NCBI GenBank assembly: GCA_022818135.1
Contig: JAFMSR010000012.1
Span: 33,380,124 to 33,444,123 of the forward strand
Direction of reading: 5' to 3'
Length of the DNA stretch: 64,000 bases
DNA from: Saxidomus purpurata
Lineage: Eukaryota > Mollusca > Bivalvia > Venerida > Veneridae
Shown: one piece after another, positions 34,803 to 45,432 of the stretch
How positions within the stretch are numbered: the stretch's first letter is position 1
Layout of the letters: each line of letters starts with the position of its first letter
Notes under the pieces: model-generated
The model's input: only the letters and a program-made list of their open reading frames with translations
Database searches by the model: none
Told to the model about the DNA's origin: nothing
Position numbers and translations under genes: made by a program

Positions 34803-34860
34803 TCATACAACATGAGTTGATATAATAAATTGTATCTTAGATATTTTATATTGTTTTCAG
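34803..34860 (+). repeat. Direct repeat, first copy
   Basis: About 56 bp (CAACATGAGTTGATAT...GATATTTTATATTGTTTTCAG) recurring at 35069-35122 with few differences. Each copy ends in a pyrimidine-rich TTGTTTTCAG, which resembles a splice acceptor. Confidence 0.7.
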
Positions 34861-35068
34861 GTTAGTACAATTATGTTATTTATAAACAGTTATAGAAGTA
34901 AATAAAACAATAAGTGTTGTATTTATATTAGCATATGTAAGATGTTGTATTTTGTAAAACAATAAAATAGATTGTGTAATTTACACTGGTTATAACCTTA
35001 GATACATGCATTGTGTATTTATTAGTATTATTAGTTATTTAGAATGGCACTTACCGTTTGACCATCAT

Positions 35069-35122
35069 ACAACATGAGTTGATATGATAAAATATATCCT
35101 GGATATTTTATATTGTTTTCAG
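35069..35122 (+). repeat. Direct repeat, second copy
   Basis: Second copy of the 34803-34860 repeat. The open frame that follows (35113-35496) has no recognisable domain and includes a 27-bp exact tandem duplication at 35242-35295. Confidence 0.7.
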
Positions 35123-35679
35123 TTGTCACTGTTTTACGTCTTGACACCCAACTAGAATCTACAAGTTATAAATATTTGTCGTCGGGCTGGGAAAAGCTCT
35201 ATAGCCGGGATAAGCCGGTCCGGTGTCATTATCATATATATTTTACTGCTTTAAAAGCACTGGCAAACTTTACTGCTTTAAAAGCACTGGCAAACTTTGT
35301 TTACTATCAAATCTTTAGCAGAGTAATATGTAAATTCAAAGTAATAAAAAATTATAACCGTGTTGCACTAAAGGAAATAGGGTCATTCACCGTGTATATC
35401 GATTGTATCTTTATCAAAGGTAAAACAATACATGTAGCACATGTTACGGAAAACTGGGATTTTTGCAAGAGGTCTGTAACAAAGTTAATATCATAATAGA
35501 TTTTACATTCCATGCATTTATGGAAGCTGCTTCAAAACAACAAACAAAACGCATTTACTTAGATATATTCTCGGAACAGAATATTAGATTTTGGAACCGT
35601 CCTTTAATAAAAGCGGTATTGAACACCGCAAAACGACGTTTTTCAAAGACAATATAAAATTTATGAAGTATAGGGTTGT

Positions 35680-35749
35680 GCGATGGTGGGGTGGTTATCG
35701 ATCTGGGTTACCAATTAAGAGATCCCCGGTTCGAATCCCGGCCTTCGCC
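35680..35749 (+). tRNA. tRNA-like gene or pseudogene
   Basis: The best tRNA candidate. Acceptor strands GCGATGG and CCTTCGC pair at six of seven positions. Box A is TGGGGTGGTTATCGATC; the T-arm CCCGG-TTCGAAT-CCCGG has one mismatch; CCA follows directly in the DNA. The anticodon arm does not form a normal five-pair stem with a seven-base loop, so no isotype is assigned and a pseudogene is likely. It is not followed by a T run. Confidence 0.4.
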
Positions 35750-35966
35750 ATGGACATTTAGAAAAAAAATTCAGTGTTTGACACCCATCTAGATATGTAC
35801 TGGCTAGAAGACCGAAGGTAGTCTCGTGCAGATAAGTGATATACCGTCCGGCACGTTAGAGAGCAAAGGGGTGTATTCGTAAAGAGCTAGGGTCTGATAC
35901 ACGGATTCTCTTGACATAATAGGGCACATAATCCTATAAATATTACTCCGGTTTATATCCTATGAA

Positions 35967-36010
<44 letters not shown>

Positions 36011-36021
36011 GGGGGAAGGAA

Positions 36022-36063
<42 letters not shown>

Positions 36064-36269
36064 AAAAAAAGGGGGGGGGGGGGGGGGGGGGGGTGGGTTT
36101 GGGGGGGGGGGGTTTTTTTTTTTTTTTTTGGGGGGGGGGGAAAAAAGAGGGGGAAAAGTTTTTTTTTTTTTAAAAAATTTTTTTTTTTTTTTTTTTTTTT
36201 TTGAAATTTTTTTTTAAAAAGGGGGGGGGTTTTTTTTTAAAAGTTTTTTCCGATTTTTTTTTTTTTTTA
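35967..36269. other. Homopolymer patch, probable artefact
   Basis: About 300 bases made almost only of long G runs, then alternating G, A and T runs. This is unlike any neighbouring sequence and typical of low-quality read ends entering an assembly. The reading frame through it (poly-Gly, poly-Phe) is not a gene. Confidence 0.85.
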
Positions 36270-37499
36270 GAAACAGCTTTAATGCGAAACGCATATGTCA
36301 ATATTGTTTTAAAATGAATAGAACGCGGCTCTATCATTATCCAATCAATAAATTCAGGTTACTATATCAGAAAATTCAAAGGGATCATGGGACTTTAAGT
36401 TCGTTTGATATTGTACACTGGATTCTATCTGAGCCAAGTTTATAATCTACGCGTTTTGAACACCCCTAGCGTATTAATGCTTATGGTTGACCTTCTCCGG
36501 GTAAACGACCTACACCTTTCATAATTTTAGCCAACCTTGAGCTCTCCGTGATTAAAAGTTTGTCAGAATCATCAAATTATTTCAGAACAGGACTTTGTGT
36601 AGTATTATGTAAAATGTAATATAGATGTACATGACTACGTCTTTGGAGGGATTTCTGTTTTGCAGATTCAATAATTGTGAAGGATTCCTGATGTAAATAC
36701 TTACAAGAAATGAGAAGGACCTCTTCAACGATGTAGGAAGTCGTTCATTTGTGCGACAAAACACACCTAGTGTTAACATATTATTTTTTTCTTTTCCACA
36801 CAGTTGGTGTAGATGTAACTTTCCCGACTGGAGTCATCAGTAACTATATACATTGTTGTATAGACGTCTGAGAACATTATGTCAAAAATGCTATTTACCC
36901 GCAGTTCACGTGTAAAAGATGTAATGCCATTTTGGGTAGAAAAATAGGCAAACAAGCGATGCAAAACGGCCGAAACACGCAATTTTCAGTGGATTTTGCA
37001 TTTTTCGACACTGCTGTTCCGTTAACAAAAAACTTGACGGGAGCTGCTTTCATCTATAACTGTTACAAAAAGGAATTGCCAATAACGTTAGCCAGAATAG
37101 TGTGTCTCGTCAACTTTAAATGCCTGTATTTGTTTTAGAACGGCGTATTACACTTGGTAGACTTAAAGGGAAATGGTTGAAATTTGTCCCCGGTTATTTA
37201 ATTTTTTTATGTCTTAATATTAACACTCATTATTAATGCAGAAAGCGAAAACACTCGATTTTCGGCGAAACTTTCGTATTTACCGAGATTTTTCTCCTCA
37301 TTGGCGGTGCCTGTTTAGACATTACTTCACTTGCTGATTCCTTGATCTATGCTGAAACAATATGTACTGGCCGTAACTCACAAATACAACAAAAAAGGCA
37401 ACAACATTCACAAATACCTACCCTGCGTAAAAATGCCATTTGAATCTTAATAATGAGCGAGATGGGGTTGTTGTAGATAATGTATATAGCACTGTTTCA
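36270..37499. other. AT-rich interval, nothing recognised
   Basis: No supported gene or repeat. Confidence 0.4.
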
Positions 37500-37905
37500 A
37501 CATAATACAATTGCGAAAGTATTATTTTCAGTCAAGAGCATCTTGAGTTTAAAAAAAGTACATGTATGTCATGAGGCGTTCTTAAATTTCAAGCAATTCA
37601 AAAAACAACTGGCCAGATCCCATCATGCGTTCCAGAGTTATGGTTCAAAGGGACAAAGTTTACTATTTTGGCTTGTGAACACGATAGAGACCACATGCTG
37701 TAATAAACTTTACTCAAACTTGCACACAAGTTGTATTTGCTTAATATCTCAGTTCCTTTGGAACGCTAGCCAGATTCCATCATTGGTTCCAGAGTTATGA
37801 CCTCTTAAAGGGTCAAAATTTGCTATTTTGACTTTTGAGGCCATATAGAGACCTTATTTATGGTTTGAATTAATACAAACTTGCAAAATATCTTCATCAA
37901 CAATA
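37500..37905 (+). repeat. Tandem-core repeat, two units
   Basis: Two diverged units of about 190 bp share TTCCAGAGTTATG, GCCAGATCCCATCAT / GCCAGATTCCATCAT, TAAA-GGGTCAAAATTTGCTATTTTG and ATAGAGACC. Style as in the other tandem-core elements; ends not defined. Confidence 0.55.
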
Positions 37906-38240
37906 AATCTTGAATAAAAATATTCTACAGACTTTCACAGAATGATTGTCTTGATGATTTCTAGGCTTGCTTTTGGAGATAAAATTCGCTTTGTGGCAAA
38001 GGTTTCTTAATTAATCTGAATACTGTCCAATTAACTAATTTTACAAATTGAAAAATAGTACATAAATTTACCTTGGCTTATTGTCTTTTGAATGTTTAAA
38101 GTAAACTATTTTATATAATGCAAATTCCATGAATTTTCTCATACATAATTTGATATTAGACTTGTTTCAATATACATGTATATGATATATACACATCTCT
38201 GACAGAGTGTTTAAGTTATGATGATTTCTTTTTCCCACCT

Positions 38241-38438
38241 TTAAGCTATACCTGTCATGGTTGATGATCTTTTGAAATCTGAATATACTGCCCGCTGCTT
38301 GGCAACAAGATTTTCCCACTTTTTCTGTAGATCAGTGGAAGATCTATGGCTGCTTGAACTGGTTGCATTAAACTGCCTTTCAACTTCTAACCAAAGGGTT
38401 TTTTTGGTTGAACTAGTTATTTCTGATAAAGATAGAAA
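38241..38438 (-). CDS. Second half of a Myb/SANT-like domain (probable exon)
   Basis: The minus strand reads FLSLSEITSSTKKTLWLEVE, RQFNATSSSSHRSSTDLQKK, WENLVAKQRAVYSDFKRSS, TMTGIA then stop. The W-x-E-V-E-x-Q-F-N-A / DLQKKWENL pattern is that of the last two helices of Myb/SANT-like DNA-binding domains (as in NAIF1-like and Harbinger-associated proteins). The stop may be intronic: ACAG|GTATAG near 38253 is a fair splice donor, and in this family the frame usually continues. An acceptor could lie at GTTAAG|TTTCTA. The domain's first half is 450 bp upstream on the same strand. It could be a host gene or a decayed transposon accessory gene. Confidence 0.5.
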   Translation of the reverse strand, partial: FLSLSEITSSTKKTLWLEVERQFNATSSSSHRSSTDLQKKWENLVAKQRAVYSDFKRSSTMTGIA

Positions 38439-38640
38439 CTTAACTCAATGCTGCAAGAACAAATTTTTTGGCACACATGCACAACTTGCCACTGTACATG
38501 GCAATGAAAAAAATAGAGGATAATTGTTGGTTTTGGTGTAATATCACGTTACAATTTCACTGAGTGGGCACCTTCCCCAAACTTTTTTTTTTGCAGAACT
38601 GTACTCTGATGCAAGAAGCCCGCAATTGACTGACCGGCTA

Positions 38641-38712
38641 CATGGTGTCTAAATGGTGCAGTGCTAGTGTGTTCAATTAATATTTTAAAGTTCCAGGGTT
38701 CGATCCAGTCAT
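38641..38712 (+). repeat. tRNA-like sequence
   Basis: TGGTGTCTAAATGGTGCAGT at the box A position and GGGTTCGATCC as box B, head to T-arm about 70 bases. It lies between the two halves of the Myb/SANT-like coding sequence, presumably within an intron. Confidence 0.5.
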
Positions 38713-38857
38713 TTCCTTTGTCTAGACATAAAATTTGATACAACCGAAAAGCAACTGACACATCTTCCATCATATTTTGAGAAGCATCAATAGTATCACA
38801 TGATGTCAATTTAAGTACGATATACATGGTATATAAAAATGGTTTTGGAAAACTTAC

Positions 38858-38996
38858 TGCTATTAAATCGGTGCTTGTCCACCCTGTGACGGGACAACTG
38901 AAACCCTTCACACACTTCGCCCATCAGCTGGGTTAAAAGCATACATTCCTGCATGCTAAAATTAGGAGCGCGGCTTTTTACTGTAGTTTCTGTCAT
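38858..38996 (-). CDS. First half of a Myb/SANT-like domain (probable first coding exon)
   Basis: Starts at an ATG (38996) and reads MTETTVKSRAPNFSMQECML then LTQLMGEVCEGF. The R-x-P-N-F-S-x-x-E-x-x-L-L-x-x-L pattern is the first helix of the Myb/SANT-like domain. A strong donor sequence, GCA|GTAAGT, closes the segment at 38858/38857 in the minus direction. A weaker alternative is GAA|GTGTGT after LMGE, which would join in phase to FLSLSEITSS and give a better domain. DNA binding is the family role; target and partner unknown. Confidence 0.45.
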
Positions 38997-39349
38997 TGCT
39001 GTCTCTTGTAGACGATGCAGTTTACTTCCGTGTTTATTTATAACCCAACCTTGATCAGGGGAAATCCGACGACAGCAAGGTCAACGAGAAAGATATGCAA
39101 ATGTAAACAGAAAATAGCTTTAAATCTGTTGCAAGTCATACCATAACCGTAGACCTCGCACAAAAAATATTCTCTTGCTAAATCATCCATTCCATATCCG
39201 ATAGACACGGCAGAAATCCGATATAGCTGTAGCGAAGCGCGACTTTCGTCTCAGTGTCAGCCATTTTGGTCACGCGAGCCTAAATGACGCATTGTTACTA
39301 TTTTTAGACACTGGAAAACCGGGAATGTCATAATACGAATTTTATTTCG

Positions 39350-39530
39350 GCCGAAAATACAGTTTTCTCCCCTAAGGAAATACTTAAGTTTAAGGAATTT
39401 CTTACCTAAGGAAAAAACTTAGGAGCTTTGTGACGACATATTTTAAGGAATTTCTTACCTAAGGGAAATGTAGAGTAGTTAAGGAAATTCCTTACTTAAA
39501 TACTTAGGAGCTTTGTGAATACGGGCCCTG
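39350..39530. repeat. Short palindrome-rich repeat
   Basis: AAGGAATTTCTTACCTAAGG and AAGGAAATTCCTTACTTAA alternate with TTAGGAGCTTTGTGA three times. It ends with GAATACGGGCCC, a phrase typical of the edges of some interspersed repeats. Likely a MITE end. Confidence 0.4.
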
Positions 39531-39534
39531 GATC

Positions 39535-40287
39535 GAAACTGGGTCATGTCGGGTCAAAAACAAGGTCATCAGGTCAAATCGAAGGAAAAACTTGTTAACA
39601 ACCTAGAGGCCACATTTATAACGCTATCTTCATGAAACTTGTCAGAATTTTATTGTATTGTTATTATCTTGATCTTTCCCAGGCTAAGTGCGAAACTGGG
39701 TCATATAGGGTTCAAAAACTAGGTCACCCGTTAAAATCAAAGGAAAAGCTTGTTAACACTCTTGTTCATTTGATGTGCATGAAACTTGGTCCATTCTTAG
39801 TGAAAAGGAGAAGGTTCCTTTTTGCACCAAAATGGCCTAAAACAGAAAGTTTCGAAATTGAGTAAAGAACATGTTTTCTTTCATCAAGAAGTATTGTTTT
39901 ATCAAACTGCACCAAATATTCTACAATATATTCATTATAGAAGAAAATAAGTAACAGTTGTCGCGAAAAACTTGAAAAAGTAAGGTTTGATCACTAAGAA
40001 GACATGTGCGATGTTTCAATTCATTTCATCAAATGATTAATCAGAATTTTTAAGTCAAACAAGGGCCATAATTTGAGCTAAATTCAAGCAAAAGTTGCGT
40101 AACTTTACTATTTTGATAAGGCTTATCACTGTGAAGGCTGGTGTGATGTTTCTATCCAGTGCATCAGGTGGTTATTGAGATATGGCCTTGATAATAACTT
40201 GCACGAAAAACCTCAACCAAGGTGTGACGCAGACGCCAGGGCGATTAGAACAGCTCTCCTCCTTCGCATAGGCGAGCTTATAAAAAT
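39535..40287 (-). mobile_element. Tandem-core interspersed element
   Basis: Minus strand: the leader TAAGCTCGCCTATGCGAAGG...GGAGAGCTGTTCTAATCG and CCTTGGTTGAGGTTTTTCGTG (40287 downward) matches in plan the leaders at 28008 (minus) and 45433 (plus). The core contains CAAGGGCCATAATTTGAGCT and ACAAGGTCATCAGGTCAAA repeats. No coding capacity. Confidence 0.55.
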
Positions 40288-40399
40288 GTATGAGTATAGC
40301 ATTGAAGTTATACTTTTTCAACTGGTTGTTTTTAATTCATTATATATATCTTAATACGACACTAGTAATGGATAGGCTGAAGGGTTTCAAATTTAGGTA

Positions 40400-40735
40400 C
40401 CTTACTGGGAAGACCCAAGGCGCCCTCCGTGCATTATTTCATCAAGAGAGGGCAACTTGGTAAAACCACCGGCCTTCCGTAAGCCAGCTGGAAGAATTCA
40501 ACTTCCAGAAAGAAACTCGAACCAACATCGATGAGGGGCAATTGATTTGAAGTCAGCGATCTTAACCACTAAGCCACTTATAATTACTCGTCTGCTTCTC
40601 AGGCACCTGGGTAGAACCACCGACCTTCCGTAAGCCAGCTAGAAGAATTCAAGGTCCTGAATGAGGCTCGAATCAACATCAATGAGGACCAAGTGATTTG
40701 AAGTCAGCGATCTTAACCACTCGGCCACGGAGGTC
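40400..40735 (-). mobile_element. Two tandem tRNA-derived SINE copies
   Basis: On the minus strand, copy 1 (40735-40595) reads ACCTCCGTGGCCGAGTGGTT, AAGATCGCTGACTTCAAATC, GATTCGAGCC, then body GAATTCTTCTAGCTGGCTTA and GGTCGGTGGTTCTACCCAGG. Copy 2 (40575-40400) repeats the same order with about 80-85% identity and a slightly decayed head. Box A and box B are clear in both. Tandem SINE dimers of this kind can arise from repeated insertion near the same A/T-rich target. Confidence 0.8.
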
Positions 40736-40921
40736 CCTCTGATTACTATAACAGGATTGCAATAATGCCCAATTGGATATGACATTACTTTTTCAATACA
40801 TGTAGATTTTCATAAGTCTGTCATATAATGGCGGTATTACGTTATAATGACCCAGGAGGTCAATTTTCAATGTTGTAAAATGACCCCTATATAAAATACT
40901 GACTGGCCCTAAATACAATTA

Positions 40922-41105
40922 CTGTGAAATCATTTATGGGCATGAAATTTCGTGGTTTTGTTCAAAACGGCAATTTCGTGGATTTTATCTTTTGGACATT
41001 AAATATATGGGAATTTTACTTGTTCGTTGGGATTAAATTTCGTCGATTGACTCTACCACGAAATCCACGAAAATTAATCACCCACGAATATTTTTGATTT
41101 CACAG
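40922..41105. mobile_element. 184-bp MITE, TA target
   Basis: Ends CTGTGAAATCA (left) and TGATTTCACAG (right), flanked by TA (40920-40921, 41106-41107). The interior is rich in the self-complementary ATTTCGTGG / CCACGAAAT. Matches the general plan of Tc1/mariner-type MITEs; the assignment is inferred from the TA. Confidence 0.75.
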
Positions 41106-41629
41106 TACATAACATTTACATTACCGAAAGCAAAACACCAACTGATACGAATGCCAATCATGTCAAACCACTCTGTGAAATGAGATAGTATTGCGCACAG
41201 TGCAAAAATTTATGCGGAAATCGTACAGCCAAACTTTCTACATCATGATCAACAATGAGGTTACCGGTTATATTATCCCCCTTATCCAGTTACCATTTAT
41301 AACTACGCCTTTTTCTAGCAGATCTCCTATGTCACAGAACGCTTAAAGTCATAAAGTGTCTTACTTTCCGCTGAAGGCATGGAATTTAAGGTGCCTGATA
41401 GGATAATTTCTTCAAAATCTGAAAATTTTCTAAGAAGTCTTTTTGTTTCGTTTGACTTATAATACTATTAACTAGAGAAATGTTTTCCAAATATTTTGCC
41501 AAATTGCTCACCAAAAACTGATATAGTTTTTTTTATCTTACACTGGGCAATTTCTCTCGTTAAATACGAAAACAAATACTTTTTCGTCTGATACACAAGT
41601 GACAAAATTATGGGTAATAAACAACCAGG

Positions 41630-41760
41630 AAGCACCGTAAGCCTTAAGTTGATCTTAAGGTCACCTTATGACCATCGTAAGCATTTTTTCCACTAACTCA
41701 AAAGCCTCGTAGCTTACGGTATGACCGTAAGTCTCACCTTAGATAAAGGTGACAAAATCG
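41630..41760 (+). repeat. Diverged inverted repeat, left member
   Basis: CACCGTAAGCCTTAAGTTGA...CCACTAACTCAAAAGCC...CTTACGGTATGACCGTAAG...CACCTTAGATAAAGGTGAC. The reverse complement is recognisably similar to 44415-44570, so these may be the ends of a 2.9-kb element containing the CAGTG-ended copy and a tandem-core repeat. Confidence 0.5.
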
Positions 41761-42595
41761 ACCCATTAACATCACCGTTACTATAGTTAACTACTTGAGA
41801 AAGACTGAAAGTCTTGATCTACTTTATAAAGACTAAAATGTAATGTTTTCCTTTGAAGTTGTATATACGTATATATGTTTTTAGTTTAACATCGAATATC
41901 AATATATACATGTATTTTCACTTTTCCTTTCACGAAATTAAGCAGCTAGCTTCTTTTGAATAACCGTTTCTTGCATAAAAATAAGTTGTGTTTGCTTTAC
42001 GTGTATTTCTAGTAGCAAATGATTTTGTCTTTGCGATCAGTGCAGATCATGATCATCATGCACATCTGTGCAGTCTTTTCACTTGGCACCTCATTGAACA
42101 CTTAATGGTACTGCCGAAATTGAAAGATGTACCAGTCCATTGTAGAACTGAATTCAACAGACTACGGCTTAATTAATGAAATATTTGCGCACACCCGCGG
42201 CATCATAGTTTAATTGTCATCAATGCATAACGATTGTGGCACCTCGTATATGGCGTTGCCCTGAAAGCTATGTTCGGAGTATGTGTTCGAATGAAGTTTC
42301 TGCAACTCCTGAAAAGCTTTGTTCGTCAGTATATCTTGCCATTTGGAATATACGAAATGTGTATACCACTTACAGCTTGGACTTCGCATTTTCTATCGAA
42401 CAAAATACGTTTAGGAAATGGCAAAGATTCTGACCAACACTTTTAACTTCAGGAATAAGGACAAAGTATTAAATAATCTAAACTCTTCGTTAGGCCTTAA
42501 GTACAACGAAAATGTACGTGCCACAGGCTTAGATAATGCATCTGAACGGACAAACGCACGAACTAAGGACACTGTGAGCTTATCCTTTAGGTGTT

Positions 42596-43122
42596 CAGTG
42601 TTGTTTTTTTTGCGGGCTTTTTGGGGCCAAAATTCAGCCCCATTCCCCTCCAAAATTGATACACATTTTTCCCCATTTTTGACAAAATATTCCCCTCAAA
42701 ATGTTGAAAAAATCTTGGATTTATTTAATCAGGTGTTGGCCAAACTTGTTATAAAAACATAAGTTTTCATAAAATATAGCTTCAGAATAATTTCTTGCAA
42801 CTATTTGACACCTTACATGAGAAATAGTCAGCCGAAAATCGCGTATTTTTCGTTTGTCATCTATTTTCGCGACCCCGATTTTTGTATTTTTTTTTCAACG
42901 AAAACAGTGTTCCACAGATGAGAAAAGATACTAATACAATGTTTTCAATTGAAAATAGAAGTATTGCTTGTTTTTCACGTGTGTTTTAACACTTTTTACT
43001 TGATAGTTTTGGTTCTTTAAAATATTACATTTTTAAACAGTATATTTTATACATTTACTGAAAAATTCCCCTTTTCTGGCAAAATGACGAAAAAATTCCT
43101 CTCAGACTGAAAAAAACCACTG
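42596..43122 (-). mobile_element. Short CAGTG-ended DNA element, copy 2
   Basis: Begins CAGTGTTGTTTTTTTTGCGG and ends in reverse complement CAGTGGTTTTTTTCAGTCTG. It is flanked by GTGTT (42591-42595, 43123-43127). Homologous in reverse orientation to 2132-2744: shared CCCCATTCCCCTCCAAAATT, CTTGGATTTATTTAATCA, TTCCCCTTTTCTGGCAAAAT. Non-coding. Confidence 0.75.
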
Positions 43123-43189
43123 GTGTTACTCTTCTATACATTGTTTTTACGCTGCAATACATGATGTAATGAACCATGCAAAGTTGCTC

Positions 43190-44320
43190 GGAAACTAACA
43201 CCCTAATGTATACTGGGTATGTGCGGGCGGACGGACAGAATTACATACAAACGGGTTGCTTGCATCATCGAAAAAGCAGAAGATGACTGTGTAAGCATTT
43301 ACTAAAATATACATTACCCACCACTACTATGTAATTGTATAACTAATATTTCGACACTATCTGCATATTTTACTTCATTTCGAATAGCCACATGATCGTT
43401 ACCCGCGGGGGAGAGGCGCTTAAATTTGAAGGTGCCAACTTTAAGATCTTTTGAAATGATTATGTGCAAGTTGCATCTGCACGATGCATTATGATATCTT
43501 GAAGACTCCATTGGAATTTTGCATATGTTAGGTACAGGGTACCTAAAACCATATAAAAAATGCGCTATCTTTGCCGGAGAAGTCATTTATCCCATGTCCG
43601 TTGTACTGGAGAGAAATCTGCATGATGGCAAAGTTAGTCGAAAAGAAAACGTCTGCATTTAAAACAAGAAATACTCGTCTAGATCTAAAATACAACACGT
43701 CTCTTCCATGCGTCCGGCCTGCAGAAGGAATAAAACTCACTGGACCAAAGTGTCTTGTAGTTATGATATTCCCAACTACAGTTTTGGAGTTGAAGAACGG
43801 ACAAACTTTTTAAGTTTCATGCCACCTATAACTTTGACCTTTGATATTAAGACTCCAAATTGTAATATGCACAATTGCACTTTATACTGGTGTTTTGCAC
43901 CAAGTTTGACGAAAATCCGAAAATCATACAAGGGGTTTGGAGATGAAGAGCAGACAAGTTTCAGCCCCTGTTGACCTTGACATTTGACAACATGATCCCA
44001 AGTTACAAAATGTTTAACTAGACTTCATACTAATGTTTCCAAGTAAATTCGATAAAAATCCAACGAGACGTTTTGAAAATAAAGGTCGGACAAACGTTTC
44101 AATTTTCAGGCCCCTTTGACCTTGACCATTTGACCCCAAATTACAATATGCACAACTAGACTTCATACAGATGCTTCGCACTAAGTTTGATGAAAATTCA
44201 GTCAGGGGATTGGAGATGAAGGCAGCACTATATATAATTGAAAGACGGACGGACGGGCCAACATACAGACAGCACGGTGAAAACAATGTCTCCCGTCTGA
44301 TGGGGCGAGACATAACGCAT
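43190..44320 (+). mobile_element. Tandem-core interspersed element
   Basis: Leader CCCTAATGTATACTGGGTATGT with GCGGGCGGACGGAC resembles the phrase CCCTAATGTCTACTGGGCAT inside the element at 8.9 kb. The core has units of about 140 bp with TTTGACCTTGACCATTTGAC, ACAATATGCACAACTAGACTT and GATGAAAATTC...GGGGATTGGAGATGAAG. A GACGGACGGACGGGCC microsatellite and ATGGGGCGAGACATAA close it. Confidence 0.55.
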
Positions 44321-44414
44321 GCAAACCCTTCTTGCGTATAATAAAAATCGGTGTTGTGTTTTCTAAGCCAATATTATTTACTTTCAATATGCCGATATTA
44401 CAGTTTATGCATTA

Positions 44415-44590
44415 CACAGGCTGACCTTATCTACTTACGACATCGTAAGTTACGTAATCACTAAAGGCGTCGGTAAGATGTGTTTTGAGTTACTGGAATA
44501 GTGTTACCTTAGCGTGCCACCTTAGCACCACCGTAAAGTCCGTCGTAACTTAAGATAAGGTGAACGTTTCAAATTAGTCACCCCTGGTCA
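44415..44590 (-). repeat. Diverged inverted repeat, right member
   Basis: Contains TTTTGAGTTACTGGAA and CTTACGACATCGTAAG, matching in reverse complement the 41630-41760 member. Confidence 0.5.
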
Positions 44591-45432
44591 GTACTGTCAC
44601 TCAAACCAACGGTCCCAAATTGATGAGAAATTGAAATATAACCCGACTGTAGTTGATCAGTTCGTTAATAAGCATCCAAAGAAGGGTAGCTGGGTTTTAA
44701 CTTCTATTTCTGACCAGTATCAAAGTTATTTTGATGAATTGGCAAATAATTAGAAGTGTTATTAGCTCGTGGCGCGCTTGAATGTATAACTAAATGTTTA
44801 TCACTTAAAAATCTGAAAAGAATACAGAAATATTAATCTTTCATCTGTATGGTAATAGGCATAATGCGTAAGATTATTGGGATCAGTTTTCAACGTTGAA
44901 ATATGACCTGCCTATGGTTGATCAGTTTTCAACGAGGGTCAATTTTTTACGTATGGCTGGGTCATTAATTAACGGGAAAGGTCAAAATTGATCATTAATC
45001 CGTCGAAAAATGACCATGGGGACAATTTTCAACGGGGTCAAAATTTAATGTTACACCGGTACTGTGGGTTCTGTATAGGATTTGAGATATAGTGCAAGAG
45101 GTAAAGAACTTTGCAGATGAAATCGCAACCAACGTCACAATCAAAGTACAAATACTTCAAACAAGGTTGGTCTTGTATCCGAAATATTGATTACATTTTG
45201 CTTACTTTTCATAGAATGTTTACCATTTCCCACCGAACTAAACCCTTATGTTTTCAGACCTGCCGTCGGTACAATAGCATTAAGGCTATCGAAGTGGTCT
45301 TAATTGCTTGTGAGTGAATTACATACAAAATGTTTGCTAGCCAGTGTTCGAATCAGTGTTTATATTTGTATGAAGGAACAATTGGCCACCGGCTATTATT
45401 AGCTTAAAAAATGTCAAAATATTGATGCTCAT

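Noticed and set aside
35113..35496. 127-codon open frame as a protein-coding gene
   Set aside because: No recognisable domain, includes a recent 27-bp tandem duplication, no clear promoter or splice structure; kept only as a finding.
35680..35749. A functional tRNA gene with an assigned isotype
   Set aside because: Acceptor and T arms are acceptable, but the anticodon arm does not fold normally, so no isotype was given.
35962..36204. Glycine/phenylalanine-rich open frame
   Set aside because: It runs through the homopolymer patch judged to be an artefact.
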